Counted from the stretch's first letter, positions 9,711 to 19,276 are shown. The stretch: DNA of 64,000 bases from Ignavibacteriota bacterium (GCA_003151825.1 PLYO01000039.1:19061-83060); one strand, 5' to 3'. The notes: generated by a model from the letters alone, not told the origin. Numbers and translations are program-made.

Positions 9711-10086
9711 TAGGAAGGACGTCTCATAAGAGAGACACGCGAGCGGGCTGCGATATTACCATCCCGTAATCCTTTTTTCGCGCCGAAGGTTCTTTGGCCG
9801 TTCGGAAAGAGGATCATAATAATTGTAGTGGCGGGGTTCCTCGCCTCCTGCTACCCAAACGAGGTCACATTCGGGTAAAATCTGGCAGGCGCGGGCGCAT
9901 CATGGGTGATGCTTACCGCGCCACTACACTTCATTCAAACGGAGCCATTACCGCTTTTCAAGCGCGGGCCATTTTTTTGTCGTATATTTGTATCCATAAG
10001 GTTTGAGCGGCCCCGCCGCTCGCCCGTGTTTTTGAGGTTTTCATCAATTTTTGAGGTTTTTCAATCATTTTTTAGAAAATTCGATT
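9711..10086. other. Intergenic region with an inverted repeat and a promoter
   Basis: The gap of 376 bases holds arms GTAGTGGCG (9825-9833) and CGCCACTAC (9919-9927) enclosing GC-rich DNA. A -7 box at 9984-9991 follows, and then a T-rich leader with a repeated TTTGAGGTTTT motif before the next gene. No ORF of note. Confidence 0.6.
9984..9991 (+). promoter_or_regulatory. Putative -7 promoter box TATATTTG
   Basis: Exact match to TAnnTTTG, about 95 bases before the start codon at 10087, so the message would carry a leader. The leader contains two copies of TTTGAGGTTTTTC-like sequence of unknown meaning. Confidence 0.5.
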
Positions 10087-10719
10087 ATGAAAAAGAGCTG
10101 GATTTTGGTATTATCGGTAATGGTTGTGGCTTTGGTAATCGCCCTTATTTGGTGCTGCACTTCCAAAGATAATACCTCGATGGGGCTGCGAGGACATATT
10201 AACCTGAATACGGGCCGAATACATTTAAATGGACATGTTTCATTGCCGAAGGGTTCAAAAATCAAGCCCGCTTTCACAAGCAAGGACAAGATGTATGGAG
10301 TGCCAGCCGCAACCACTATCACTCCACCTAATCTTGCAAAACCCTATCCCAATCATACTCCGATCAAAGTTAATATGGATCCAAATAATCCTGATGAGGT
10401 TTCCGTGTCGTATTATTTTTTTGGCATCCCTCCCACTTTGATAATCTCAGAACTGGATGCAAACGGTGCGGCCACAGGTAAGACCTTAAGGATTGCTACG
10501 ACAGGTAATCAAGCTGGGAGCTGGAACACCGTAATCGTTCCTTACTCACCAAATTTTGCCATCGATGTTGACGGAACATATGATGGAGGCACTGTCACGA
10601 ATTCCCCAAATCTAAATATCATTCCTCCCACTTTAGGATTATTAACATCACATTATTTCTACAATAATAATTACTTATCTGTCCAAGTGATGGATGAAGC
10701 AGTTGACGATTTCAATTAA
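10087..10719 (+). CDS. Exported protein of unknown function
   Basis: 210 residues from ATG 10087, chosen because it gives a clean N-terminal hydrophobic segment (WILVLSVMVVALVIALIWCC) after two lysines. The double Cys could be a poor lipobox, since Trp at the -1 position is unusual, so either a lipoprotein or a membrane anchor is possible. The rest is rich in Asn, Pro and beta-forming residues, with no recognised domain. It runs convergently into the TIR protein gene: its stop TAA (10717-10719) overlaps that gene's stop on the other strand, the two sharing the bases TTAA. Confidence 0.7.
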   Translation: MKKSWILVLSVMVVALVIALIWCCTSKDNTSMGLRGHINLNTGRIHLNGHVSLPKGSKIKPAFTSKDKMYGVPAATTITPPNLAKPYPNHTPIKVNMDPNNPDEVSVSYYFFGIPPTLIISELDANGAATGKTLRIATTGNQAGSWNTVIVPYSPNFAIDVDGTYDGGTVTNSPNLNIIPPTLGLLTSHYFYNNNYLSVQVMDEAVDDFN

Positions 10720-12566
10720 TCGTCACTTGCTAATTTTTCTTCAGCGACGATACGCTCAAGCTCGGAAACCAGAGCTGCGAATTCAAGCTCATGTTCGGGT
10801 ACTTTAGTGTGAAGGTTTTGGGTCTTAGCTAATTCTATTTCACGGTAGCCTCGCTCAATGGATAATCGGAACAGGTTAATCCTTATGTCGGGCTTCCCGA
10901 GATGATCAAAAACAATTCCCAAATTATAAAGAGTGTTCCCATTGAGACCGGCATTTTGTAGTAAAGCATTCGCAGCAATTTCTGCTTCCGAATCGTGTCC
11001 ATTCCAGATAAGGATTAGTGCACGGGAAACTCTTGCATTATCATCCAACGGCTCACGAAGTAAGTATCGGTCAAGAGCTGTAATAGCTTGCTCTGAAACT
11101 CGTTTTAACTTTTCGACCTCATCTGCTGCTTTCAACGCAACAACAAGATTGAAATAATCTTTAGCATTTTCAGTAATTTCAACGACACATTGAAACGATT
11201 CTATGGCCGAGAGATAATCCAATTGATTTAAGTATATGGTTCCCAATATGGAAAATGATGTAAGATTTTTAGGGTCCATTTTTGAAGATACCGTGAGACA
11301 TCGTATTGCAGAAGGAATATTACCTTCTAACCAATCAATCATTCCTCGCATGGAGAGAGATCGGGATGTCTCGCCATAAATTTCTTCAACTTTTTTGACA
11401 AATCCTTCCGCCTTTGTAAGCCACTTTCTATTTCGCGAGTATTCCTTAAAATAAACACAGCACGCGGATGCCGCCCCAATATATGCTCGTTCATACGTCG
11501 GGTCGAGCTTCGCGGCTTGCTCATAAAGTTCGAGCGCACGTAAGTAACTTTCTTTAGTGAAATAGTATTGCTCGTGCCGGCCTTTGAGGTAGAGTTCGTA
11601 GGCTTCAGCGTTCTCGGTGGGGCGTGTTTCCATTTGCTCTATTTCTTTTGGCGCAAGTTTCAAGCTCAGCGCGTCGGCAATACTTTTCGAAACCGACTCC
11701 TGAAATGCAAAGACGTCTTCGAAGGAGCCATCGAATTGATTGGCCCATAGCTGTTCGGTCTGCCGCGCGTCAATGAGCGAGGCATTGATGCGAATTTTCT
11801 TTCCGGCCTTGCGCACCGCGCCCTCGATGATGTAGCGCACTCCTAATTCGCCGGCGATCACGCGGGTTTTCGCATGACGCTCGCGATAGTGGAGCACATC
11901 GGAGCGGGATGGAACTTTCATGTTTTCGAGATGGCCGAGCGTGGAGATGAGTTCGTCCATCATGCCGTCGGCAAACCATTGATTATCATGCTTGGGCGAA
12001 AGATCGTCGAACGGCAGCACGGCCACGCGGATGGAACTGTCATCCGCGTCGTAGAGACGCGCCGGTGGCGCGTCTCTACCGGTATCGGGAACTCCTTTTA
12101 ATAATTCCAGCGCGTGAAGAATCGCGGGACGGTCGTGAAAATATACGCGCTGGATTCCCACGAGCGGATATTCGAAATGGGATGGCAGCGTAACCTTTTC
12201 GATCACCACCGGAAGGATATTTCTTCCTTTTTCGGAGGCGAGTTGCACCTCTTTCGCCACATTGCGCGAAGCGATGGATTCCGGCGAGAGGAGTAGGACG
12301 AGCGTCGAGCAGGCATTGATGGCTTCGACAATTTCCGCCGTCCAATTTTTCGCTCCGCCAATACCGCCCTGATCGATCCAGACGGAAAAACCTTTCACGC
12401 GCAGCTCATCCGCAAGCGTTAATGCCTGCTCGCGGTTGGGTTTCGCATAGGAGATAAAGAGTTCGGCCACGTTATGAATCGGAACGTGATGAGGAACAGG
12501 CGGGGATGGGAGGAAGTGTCCGAAGGGACTTATCTTGTCTCGAATGTGGTTGCTTTGGGCAGTCAA
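10716..12566 (-). CDS. TIR domain - TolB-like domain - TPR signalling protein
   Basis: 616 residues if the TTG at 12566 is used. A GTG at 12470 would begin right at the TIR domain and leave about 100 bases for divergent promoters, so the start is uncertain. The TIR_2 domain (about residues 33-150) has ELFISYA, GFSVWIDQGGIGG and SPESIASRNVAKEV, the last Glu fitting the NADase position of active TIRs. A FlgO/TolB-like domain follows (VAVLPFDDLSPKHDNQWFAD, ...VRYIIEGAVRKAGKKIRI), and then six or so TPR-like helix pairs. The TolB-like plus TPR part is typical of proteins fused to adenylate cyclases or TIR in this superphylum. It could be a signalling scaffold or an immune NADase. It is divergent from the VWA protein gene. 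Confidence 0.82.
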   Translation of the reverse strand: MTAQSNHIRDKISPFGHFLPSPPVPHHVPIHNVAELFISYAKPNREQALTLADELRVKGFSVWIDQGGIGGAKNWTAEIVEAINACSTLVLLLSPESIASRNVAKEVQLASEKGRNILPVVIEKVTLPSHFEYPLVGIQRVYFHDRPAILHALELLKGVPDTGRDAPPARLYDADDSSIRVAVLPFDDLSPKHDNQWFADGMMDELISTLGHLENMKVPSRSDVLHYRERHAKTRVIAGELGVRYIIEGAVRKAGKKIRINASLIDARQTEQLWANQFDGSFEDVFAFQESVSKSIADALSLKLAPKEIEQMETRPTENAEAYELYLKGRHEQYYFTKESYLRALELYEQAAKLDPTYERAYIGAASACCVYFKEYSRNRKWLTKAEGFVKKVEEIYGETSRSLSMRGMIDWLEGNIPSAIRCLTVSSKMDPKNLTSFSILGTIYLNQLDYLSAIESFQCVVEITENAKDYFNLVVALKAADEVEKLKRVSEQAITALDRYLLREPLDDNARVSRALILIWNGHDSEAEIAANALLQNAGLNGNTLYNLGIVFDHLGKPDIRINLFRLSIERGYREIELAKTQNLHTKVPEHELEFAALVSELERIVAEEKLASDD

Positions 12567-12568
12567 AT

Positions 12569-15500
12569 ATGTTCCGTAAACTTCTCGTCATTGGCTTTAT
12601 GCTTTTAGCCGCGCTTCCTGTGCGCGGGCAGATCGTGCTCACGATTTCCGCTCCGGATATCGATAGTTTTCCCATCGTCAAGGTGGGCGTGAACGTAACG
12701 CAGAATGGCGGTCCCGCCACGCAGATCGGAGGTTCCACTTTTACCGTCCATGAGGATGGTACTCCTGGCAATGTGCTGGGGCTTGCGGGCTGCGGCGGGA
12801 ATTCGAGCGCCGGGATTGCGATCGTGCTCGATACGAGCCAGTCTATGGATGCGAGCTTGGGTTCCGGGCCGCCCGGTAACCGCACGTATGCCATGTTCGA
12901 CACTGCGATCGAACAGTTTATCGCAAGTTTTCCTGGCCCCTCGCAACTCGTGCTCGTTCCCTTCGCGGATAATTCCACCTACTGGTATCCCGACACCATC
13001 ACGCAGTTATATACGATGCCCAATAATCCCCGGGATTCGGCGCTGTTTAAGCACCGTCTGGACAGCGTAAAATATATTGGGACGAGCACCAATGTCATCT
13101 CCGGCATCGAGGAGGCCGCTCGGGCGCTTACCCTAAGCTCGCTGCCGCGCCGAGACATGATCCTTGTCACCGATGACGCCGTGGCGGACACCGCGGGCCT
13201 GGCGCAGTTGCTCGGTTCGCTTGGCATTCGGCTCTATGTGCTCGAAGTGGCGCGCGATTCCGTCCATACGTTTTATAATAATTACAATCTTGCCCTTGCC
13301 ACCGGCGGCGGATATTACGCGGCGTACGATACGACGTTATACTTGCCCATGCTGCTCGCGATTGGGCAGCTTATTTTTGCCGAGCATTGCACGCTCGAAT
13401 ACCGAAGCCTTCTTCCGTGTCCGGCATGGAGCAGGCATGAGGTTGCGGTAACGCTCAACTATCAAGGCTCGGTCGAGCAGGCCGATACATCGTATGTCTT
13501 AGGCCGCGATCCGCAAGACACGCTGCCTCCGCGGCTTGCGCTCGATACGCCCGGAGTGTTCTCACGCAGGCTCCATGCCTATAATTCATTCCCGTGCGAG
13601 AGCGGCCTGGAATCGCTCACCGATTCTGCTTCTTCGAATTTTACTATTCTGCCAACGGGCTTTATGGTGGATTCCGCCAGCGATTCGCTCGTCGTGATCG
13701 ACACCCTCTATCCTGCCGACGCTTATTTCATCGCGACAGACACGGCAGGCACCGTGAGCCGCATTCATATTCATTATCAGCCGCAGCCGGATATTCACCC
13801 ACCGCAATTTGGAGTGCCGATTCGAGTGGGAACGAATTATACGGAAGACGTTCAGGAAATGCTCCCGTGGGATCGAGGACTCGATACGATTTATCTCGCC
13901 GCAGGCGCAAAAAATCTTTCGCTCGACAGTATTCGCTATGCCGGAAAGCAGCTTGCGCATATTTTTTTTCATATTCTTAATGCGAGCGATACCGCCAAGG
14001 GTTGCCTGACCGCGATCGATTCCGCCGGTAACGCCGATAGCCTGTGCATCGAATGGGATGGCGAAACCGCCGATACCTTGCCGCCGCTTTTTAAGCAAGA
14101 CGCAATTGCCGAACCACGGCTTGCTCTCTCCGGCGTTATCACCGAAGAACGTCCGCACGACCGCGGCGTCCGCCAAGTAATTCTCACGCCGATTTCCAAC
14201 ACCGCCGCGCCACAAATCTTTTATGACTCCGCGCAGGAAGCGCGCGTCGCAGTTGCGCTTGTGGACTCCATGTATCCGGCGGTTGCGCGCGTCGAAGCCT
14301 ACGATAGCGCCGGCAATGGATTGCTCGACTCGCTCGTGTATGAACCGCTGCCGGACACGCTCGTGCCAATTATTACCTACACGACGCCAACGAATACCAC
14401 ATTCCTTTTTTATGCAACCGATACGGAGGCGTGGGATCGCGGTCTGGCAAGCTTGTCGCTGCTTCCATCCACCGTCAATGCTTCGAGTGGAGCGGCAGTT
14501 TTTACCGATGCCCATCGCGCTTCGCTTGCGGTCACGGTTACGGATCGAACGCTAAACGCGACGATTGCCGTCCAAGCCATCGACAGTGTTGGGAATCAAA
14601 CGACGGTGACTGTCCCATTTGCGGCAATCCCGCTAATTTCGCTTGGCGATAGCGTGATCGATTTCGGCCCGGTCGCGGCGGGCACAACCGTTACGCGCTC
14701 GATCGTGCTGACAAATCCCAACGATATTCCTCTCACGCTCCCTATGCAGGCACTGTTAGGAGACGCATCGGATTTCACCATCCTTTCTTCAACAACGCCT
14801 GTCTTCCCCGCATTGGGTTCCCAAACGCTGACGTTTGAATTTCATCCCACGCTTTTGGGAACGTATCAGGCGTCCACGACACTCGAGTTTCACCAGCCCG
14901 ATGCGAGCGTCACGCTCGTGGGCCGAGGCGTGGGAGCCGTCCAACTTGCGCTCGATACCGTTACGGTCACGGCCAGCCAGAGCGGCGTATTGCATCTTTC
15001 TGTCGATGTCGAGCCAAAGCCATCGAATCTGGATACGATCGGTTTCACCCTGACGTACAATCCGGACATGCTGACGCTCGGCGATTTCCCGTCGTGCCCA
15101 AGCGGGTCGCTCGATACCGGGCTTTGCCTTTATCATGCCTATTGGAGCGGCGGCACGGAAGGAAACAAGCAGGCATTGCTTGTAAGCAACAGTCCCGGCG
15201 CGTTAACAACGCTCAGCTTTGGCCATGCTGTGCTCGCGATTCCGTTTCAAACGTATGTTTCCACGCACGATACCACCACCGTGCATATTCAGCCGCTCAA
15301 TACCTATTCGGCAAATGTTGATTCCACGCAAGATGGCCTTGTGCGCGCGGGCGATACCTGCGGCACTGCGGCGATGCGTACCGAGATGACGGGCGGGCTA
15401 CTGGCGTTCCGTATCGTCTCTATCGTTCCCAATCCCGCGCAGTCATCTCTGGTGATGACGGTGAACAGCGCGGCGGAATCCGATGCGGAGATTCGCATTG

Positions 15501-15664
15501 TTTCCGTTTCTGGGCTGGCGGAACAGATAGTTCCTTGTCATCTTTCTCGTGGAGAACAATCGGTGCTGTTACCGGAACTGCCGAAAGCTTCCGGCACGTA
15601 TGAAGTGGTCGTTCGCATGAATGGGACCGATGTGGACCGGCGGCCAATTGAGGTTGTGCGCTGA
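12569..15664 (+). CDS. T9SS-secreted von Willebrand factor A domain protein
   Basis: 1031 residues from ATG 12569. After a signal peptide (LLAALPVRGQ) comes a VWA domain with the metal-ion site DTSQSMD at about residues 90-96 and the strand MILVTDD near residue 198. The middle contains three or four similar modules with the phrase (P)(W/H)DRG(L/V) and 'YDSAGNG'/'DSVGNQ'-type turns. One ASH-type Ig domain (about 690-790) with VIDFGPVAAGTTVTRSIV follows, then a cohesin-like domain and a T9SS type A C-terminal domain starting IVPNPAQSS. Likely a metal-dependent adhesin or surface scaffold (inference). Confidence 0.88.
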   Translation: MFRKLLVIGFMLLAALPVRGQIVLTISAPDIDSFPIVKVGVNVTQNGGPATQIGGSTFTVHEDGTPGNVLGLAGCGGNSSAGIAIVLDTSQSMDASLGSGPPGNRTYAMFDTAIEQFIASFPGPSQLVLVPFADNSTYWYPDTITQLYTMPNNPRDSALFKHRLDSVKYIGTSTNVISGIEEAARALTLSSLPRRDMILVTDDAVADTAGLAQLLGSLGIRLYVLEVARDSVHTFYNNYNLALATGGGYYAAYDTTLYLPMLLAIGQLIFAEHCTLEYRSLLPCPAWSRHEVAVTLNYQGSVEQADTSYVLGRDPQDTLPPRLALDTPGVFSRRLHAYNSFPCESGLESLTDSASSNFTILPTGFMVDSASDSLVVIDTLYPADAYFIATDTAGTVSRIHIHYQPQPDIHPPQFGVPIRVGTNYTEDVQEMLPWDRGLDTIYLAAGAKNLSLDSIRYAGKQLAHIFFHILNASDTAKGCLTAIDSAGNADSLCIEWDGETADTLPPLFKQDAIAEPRLALSGVITEERPHDRGVRQVILTPISNTAAPQIFYDSAQEARVAVALVDSMYPAVARVEAYDSAGNGLLDSLVYEPLPDTLVPIITYTTPTNTTFLFYATDTEAWDRGLASLSLLPSTVNASSGAAVFTDAHRASLAVTVTDRTLNATIAVQAIDSVGNQTTVTVPFAAIPLISLGDSVIDFGPVAAGTTVTRSIVLTNPNDIPLTLPMQALLGDASDFTILSSTTPVFPALGSQTLTFEFHPTLLGTYQASTTLEFHQPDASVTLVGRGVGAVQLALDTVTVTASQSGVLHLSVDVEPKPSNLDTIGFTLTYNPDMLTLGDFPSCPSGSLDTGLCLYHAYWSGGTEGNKQALLVSNSPGALTTLSFGHAVLAIPFQTYVSTHDTTTVHIQPLNTYSANVDSTQDGLVRAGDTCGTAAMRTEMTGGLLAFRIVSIVPNPAQSSLVMTVNSAAESDAEIRIVSVSGLAEQIVPCHLSRGEQSVLLPELPKASGTYEVVVRMNGTDVDRRPIEVVR

Positions 15665-15729
15665 AAACTCGACAAATTATTTTATACTTCCGAACAAAAC
15701 CAAGCCTCTATAATAATTGTAGTAACACT

Positions 15730-16023
15730 ATGCGCAGCTTAGAAGTAAATCGAGAAAAACTCGATGCCTTATGCCGGCAGTATCGCGTACGGCGATTGGC
15801 CGTGTTCGGCTCGGTATTGCGCGGCGAGGATACTCCCGGCAGCGATCTCGATTTGCTTGTCGAATTTGAAGGCCAGCATACGCCCGGATGGGGAATGTTT
15901 CGTTTGGAGGAAGAACTTTCGTATTTGTTCGGCCAGAGCGTCGATCTTAACACTGCCGGATTTATCAGCCGTTATATCCGCGATCAAGTCGTGAATACGG
16001 CTCAGACCATCTATGTCCGATAG
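15730..16023 (+). CDS. mntA: MntA-type nucleotidyltransferase antitoxin
   Basis: 97 residues. The minimal nucleotidyltransferase signature GSx10DxD is complete: Gly27-Ser28 and Asp39/Asp41 (GSV...SDLDLLVEF). In type VII toxin-antitoxin systems MntA AMPylates, and so silences, the HepT toxin. It overlaps the following hepT gene by 11 bases, as expected. A degraded AATAATTGTAG box lies about 12 bases before the ATG. Confidence 0.92.
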   Translation: MRSLEVNREKLDALCRQYRVRRLAVFGSVLRGEDTPGSDLDLLVEFEGQHTPGWGMFRLEEELSYLFGQSVDLNTAGFISRYIRDQVVNTAQTIYVR

Positions 16024-16363
16024 CGATCAGTTGCGCATCCGCCACATGCTGGATGCTGCAAAAGAAGTCGTGTCATTCACGAAAGGGCGCGAGCGGTCGG
16101 ATTTGGTAAACGACCGAATGCTCTTCCTTTCGCTTATGTCGTTGTATCAAATTATTGGAGAAGCTGCAAGTCATGTCAGCGATGAATTACGCCGCGAGCA
16201 TCCAGCGATTGAATGGAGAGAAGCATCGAGCATGAGAAATCGTCTCATCCATGGATACTTCGACGTGGACTATAATGTCATGTGGGATACCGCTGTTGAA
16301 AATATTCCCACTCTTATCGCTCAACTTACTCCACTTATTACACAATTTCGGCTCGAACTTTAA
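16013..16363 (+). CDS. hepT: HepT-type HEPN ribonuclease toxin
   Basis: 116 residues, all helical. The HEPN catalytic motif R-x4-H-x-Y is intact (Arg75, His80, Tyr82 in RNRLIHGYF). HepT toxins cut or bind RNA and are inactivated when the partner MntA attaches AMP to the Tyr of this motif. It overlaps the upstream mntA. The intact motif suggests a live system. Confidence 0.92.
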   Translation: MSDSDQLRIRHMLDAAKEVVSFTKGRERSDLVNDRMLFLSLMSLYQIIGEAASHVSDELRREHPAIEWREASSMRNRLIHGYFDVDYNVMWDTAVENIPTLIAQLTPLITQFRLEL

Positions 16364-16394
16364 ATAATCCGAAGATTTTTCCGGTGAGCGCTGC

Positions 16395-17774
16395 ATGTCC
16401 AAAGTAAAAACTCAATTCGTCTGCCAGTCCTGCGGATACATTTCGCCGCGCTGGATCGGTAAGTGCGCGGAGTGCGGAACGTGGAATAGCTTTGTCGAAG
16501 AAACGACATCCCCGTCTTCCGGCAGCGCGCGGGCGCTTGGCGCGCGTGGCATGGAAACGAATGGGCAGGCGCGCCATCCAATTCGGCTGAGTGAAGTGGA
16601 TACCGCAGATGAAGGGCGCATTCTCACCGGCATTGCGGAATTCGATCGTGCGCTGGGCGGCGGCATCATGCCCGGCTCGATTGTCCTCGTCGGCGGCGAC
16701 CCCGGGATTGGAAAATCGACTCTTATGATGCAAGTCGTGCGCGGGCTTATGCCCGGCTCGAATACGCTGTATGTTTCGGGCGAAGAATCGGCGCGCCAAT
16801 TAAAGAGCCGCGCCGAACGGCTTGGGCTGGTCAACGACAATCTCTACATCCTCTCTGAAACGAATGTCGAAACGGTGCTCGAAGCCATTCGGAAAATGTC
16901 GCCGGAACTTGTTATTGTCGATTCGATTCAGACGATGTACCGCCCGATGATCGAGTCTGCGCCCGGAAGCGTCTCGCAAGTCCGCGAATCGACCGCGCTG
17001 CTCATGCAAGCCGCGAAAATGACGGGCATTCCAATTTTTATCATTGGCCATGTTACAAAAGACGGCATGATCGCCGGCCCGAAAGTGCTGGAACATATCG
17101 TCGATACCGTATTGCAATTCGAAGGCGAGCGAACTCATGCCTATCGCATCCTGCGCGCGGCTAAAAACCGCTATGGCTCGACGAACGAAATCGGTGTTTT
17201 TTCGATGACCTCGCAGGGACTTGAAGAAGTTCCGAATCCTTCGGAAGTATTTCTCTCCGAACGGCGCAGAAATGCGAGCGGCTCTGCCGTTACAGCGGTG
17301 CTGGAAGGGACACGGCCCGTGCTCATCGAAATTCAGGCTCTTGTTACGAACTCCAGTTACAGCGCGCCACTCAGGAACGTCACCGGCTACGATGCGAAAC
17401 GAATCGCCATGCTGCTGGCCGTGCTCGAAAAGCAATTGGGAACCCGTATGGGCCATAGCGACGTGTTCATCAATATCGCCGGCGGACTTTTCATCGATGA
17501 ACCGGCCGCCGATCTTGCCATTGCAATGGCGGTGCTTTCGAATCAACTCGATCTGGCGATCGATCCCACGGCGTGTCTTATCGGCGAAATCGGCTTGGGT
17601 GGGGAAGTCCGCGCCGTGCCGCAAGCGGAACTTCGCGTGGCCGAAGCCATCAAGCTCGGATTTCAGCATATTATTGTGCCGAGAGCGAATATGAAATCCA
17701 TGCCGAAAGTGGCGGAAAAAGTTATCCTGCGTCCCGTGGCGCATATCGAGGAAGTGCGGGCGCTGGTGTTATGA
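16395..17774 (+). CDS. radA: DNA repair ATPase RadA (Sms)
   Basis: 459 residues, full length. The N-terminal zinc finger has Cys10, Cys13, Cys24 and Cys27; the RecA-like domain has Walker A GGDPGIGKST at about residue 100; the C-terminal Lon-like domain has GGLFIDEPAADLA. RadA helps branch migration and processing of recombination intermediates. The RadA signature motif KNRFG reads KNRYG here (about residue 257), a conservative change. The stop overlaps the start of rdgB (ATGA). Confidence 0.97.
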   Translation: MSKVKTQFVCQSCGYISPRWIGKCAECGTWNSFVEETTSPSSGSARALGARGMETNGQARHPIRLSEVDTADEGRILTGIAEFDRALGGGIMPGSIVLVGGDPGIGKSTLMMQVVRGLMPGSNTLYVSGEESARQLKSRAERLGLVNDNLYILSETNVETVLEAIRKMSPELVIVDSIQTMYRPMIESAPGSVSQVRESTALLMQAAKMTGIPIFIIGHVTKDGMIAGPKVLEHIVDTVLQFEGERTHAYRILRAAKNRYGSTNEIGVFSMTSQGLEEVPNPSEVFLSERRRNASGSAVTAVLEGTRPVLIEIQALVTNSSYSAPLRNVTGYDAKRIAMLLAVLEKQLGTRMGHSDVFINIAGGLFIDEPAADLAIAMAVLSNQLDLAIDPTACLIGEIGLGGEVRAVPQAELRVAEAIKLGFQHIIVPRANMKSMPKVAEKVILRPVAHIEEVRALVL

Positions 17775-18367
17775 TGCAGATCGTTCTCGCCACACACAAT
17801 CCCCACAAGCGCGAAGAACTGCGCCAGATTCTTCTCGCCGAACTTGGAAATTCTATTGAAGTACTAACGCTTGATGATATTAATCCTCCCATTGGCGACA
17901 TCGAAGAAACCGGCACAACGCTCGAAGAGAACGCGCTGATAAAAGCGCGAGCCGTTCACGAAATCACAAAGCTGCCAACCGTTGCGGATGATACCGGACT
18001 CGAAGTATTTTCCTTAGGCGGTGCGCCGGGCGTTTATAGCGCGCGATATTCCGGGGAAGGCGCGACATACGCAAGCAACGTCCAAAAGCTACTCTCGGAA
18101 CTTGGCGGCAATCCCGACCGGCGCGCAGTTTTTTCCACCGTCATTGCTTATATCGATGAATCGAATAAAGAACATACATTCCGAGGCGAAGTGAAAGGAA
18201 AAATTGGCTGGGAACCGCGTGGAACGAATGGCTTCGGATACGATCCTATCTTTATCCCCGAAGGTGAATCGAAAACATTCGCCGAAATGACCGATGAGGA
18301 GAAAAACGCCGCCAGCCACCGAGGGCGGGCGTTGCGCGCGTTTGTCGAGTATTTGCGCAACGTGTAG
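17771..18367 (+). CDS. rdgB: XTP/dITP pyrophosphatase, RdgB/HAM1 family
   Basis: 198 residues from ATG 17771, which overlaps the radA stop as ATGATG; upstream in-frame codons lie inside radA and are not needed. The N-terminal substrate site ATHNPHK, the ADDTGLEV motif (about residues 74-81), the GAPGVYSARY loop and the GTNGFGYDPIF motif near the C-terminus are all present. The enzyme removes non-canonical purine nucleotides (ITP, XTP) to nucleoside monophosphate and pyrophosphate. Genome maintenance coupled to radA makes sense. Confidence 0.96.
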   Translation: MMQIVLATHNPHKREELRQILLAELGNSIEVLTLDDINPPIGDIEETGTTLEENALIKARAVHEITKLPTVADDTGLEVFSLGGAPGVYSARYSGEGATYASNVQKLLSELGGNPDRRAVFSTVIAYIDESNKEHTFRGEVKGKIGWEPRGTNGFGYDPIFIPEGESKTFAEMTDEEKNAASHRGRALRAFVEYLRNV

Positions 18368-18478
18368 CACAGGCTTTCAGCCTGTCCCCGGGCTTTCCAG
18401 CCCGCGTGGTTACGACCCGCCATGACACGACATCGACGGACTAAAAGCCATCCGACAGACTGAAAGTCTGTTCTACAC
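18363..18478. repeat. Palindromic dispersed repeat (TGTAGCACAGGCTTTC type)
   Basis: An imperfect inverted repeat running from TGTAGCACAGGCTTTCAGCC to CTGAAAGTCTGTTCTACAC. Relatives are at 58287-58485 and 52047-52096. It starts on the rdgB stop codon and separates two convergent genes, so it may also end transcription. Confidence 0.8.
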
Positions 18479-18494
18479 GCGCGATTCATACTCG

Positions 18495-19238
18495 CTATTT
18501 CGCCTCGTTAAATTTTTTCTCGAAGAGATCGTTCGTTTTGCGCAAGTCGGGTTCCCGAGAGCAGAGGAGATCGACTTTGAACTTGTATTCCACGTCGTTC
18601 AATGCGCCGAGGCGATGCAGGGCAACGAGCGCCATCATGCCGATTGCATTATTCGGATGCCGGTCGAAGCAATTCTGGAGCAACTCGAAGGCTTTCTTTT
18701 TTTCTTTCGCGTCGCTGGCCGCGATTTGCTCCATGCCGAACTCGGCGTCGATCGCATACGCAAAAGGCGCATAGCCCGACAAACGATAATACGTGATATT
18801 CCACAGCGCCCCGACGGAGTCCATGGTGTGAACGATTTCGTCGTAAGCCCTCATGGCGGCGGCATCGCTTTTCTGCAGACGTTCGAACTCGGCATACGCC
18901 ACAAGAATGGGCGCCTTGGAGGAACGAAAACGAAACAGCGGCAGCGCTTTTCTGAAGAGCGAGTCTGCTTTGTGCGGCTCGTTCTTTTGAATTTCCAACA
19001 CTCCCTGGCTGCCGTAAGCGATGGCCAGCGCATCGGTATCTTTCCGTACTTCGGGATTGCTGGCGGCATTGCGCCAGGTTTGGATGACGTCGTCGAGCGT
19101 CACGGTGCTATCCTGCAGTTTATTTTGATACGCGAAAGCGGACCGGATAATTGCACGGCCCTTCGATTCCTTCACTTGCGAATGCGCCATGCAAGGAAAA
19201 ACGGCCGCGGCAAAAAATAAAAAAGGAATAGACTTCAT
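18495..19238 (-). CDS. Exported TPR-like protein of unknown function
   Basis: 247 residues from ATG 19238 (a TTG one codon earlier is possible). A signal peptide (IPFLFFAAAVFPCMAHSQ) is followed by helical repeats resembling TPRs: LAIAYGSQGVLEIQKNEPHK and IGMMALVALHRLGALNDVEY. Predicted periplasmic. No enzyme motif is visible. It lies between two intergenic palindromic repeats and has no operon partner. Confidence 0.72.
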   Translation of the reverse strand: MKSIPFLFFAAAVFPCMAHSQVKESKGRAIIRSAFAYQNKLQDSTVTLDDVIQTWRNAASNPEVRKDTDALAIAYGSQGVLEIQKNEPHKADSLFRKALPLFRFRSSKAPILVAYAEFERLQKSDAAAMRAYDEIVHTMDSVGALWNITYYRLSGYAPFAYAIDAEFGMEQIAASDAKEKKKAFELLQNCFDRHPNNAIGMMALVALHRLGALNDVEYKFKVDLLCSREPDLRKTNDLFEKKFNEAK

Positions 19239-19276
19239 CAATAGGGTAATATATCTATAACACTTTTTTAAATAAG

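Noticed and set aside
8601-9713. 370-codon ORF on the + strand
   Set aside because: It is the antisense shadow of the N-terminal half of the giant T9SS protein gene; the peptide is Arg-rich with no domain.
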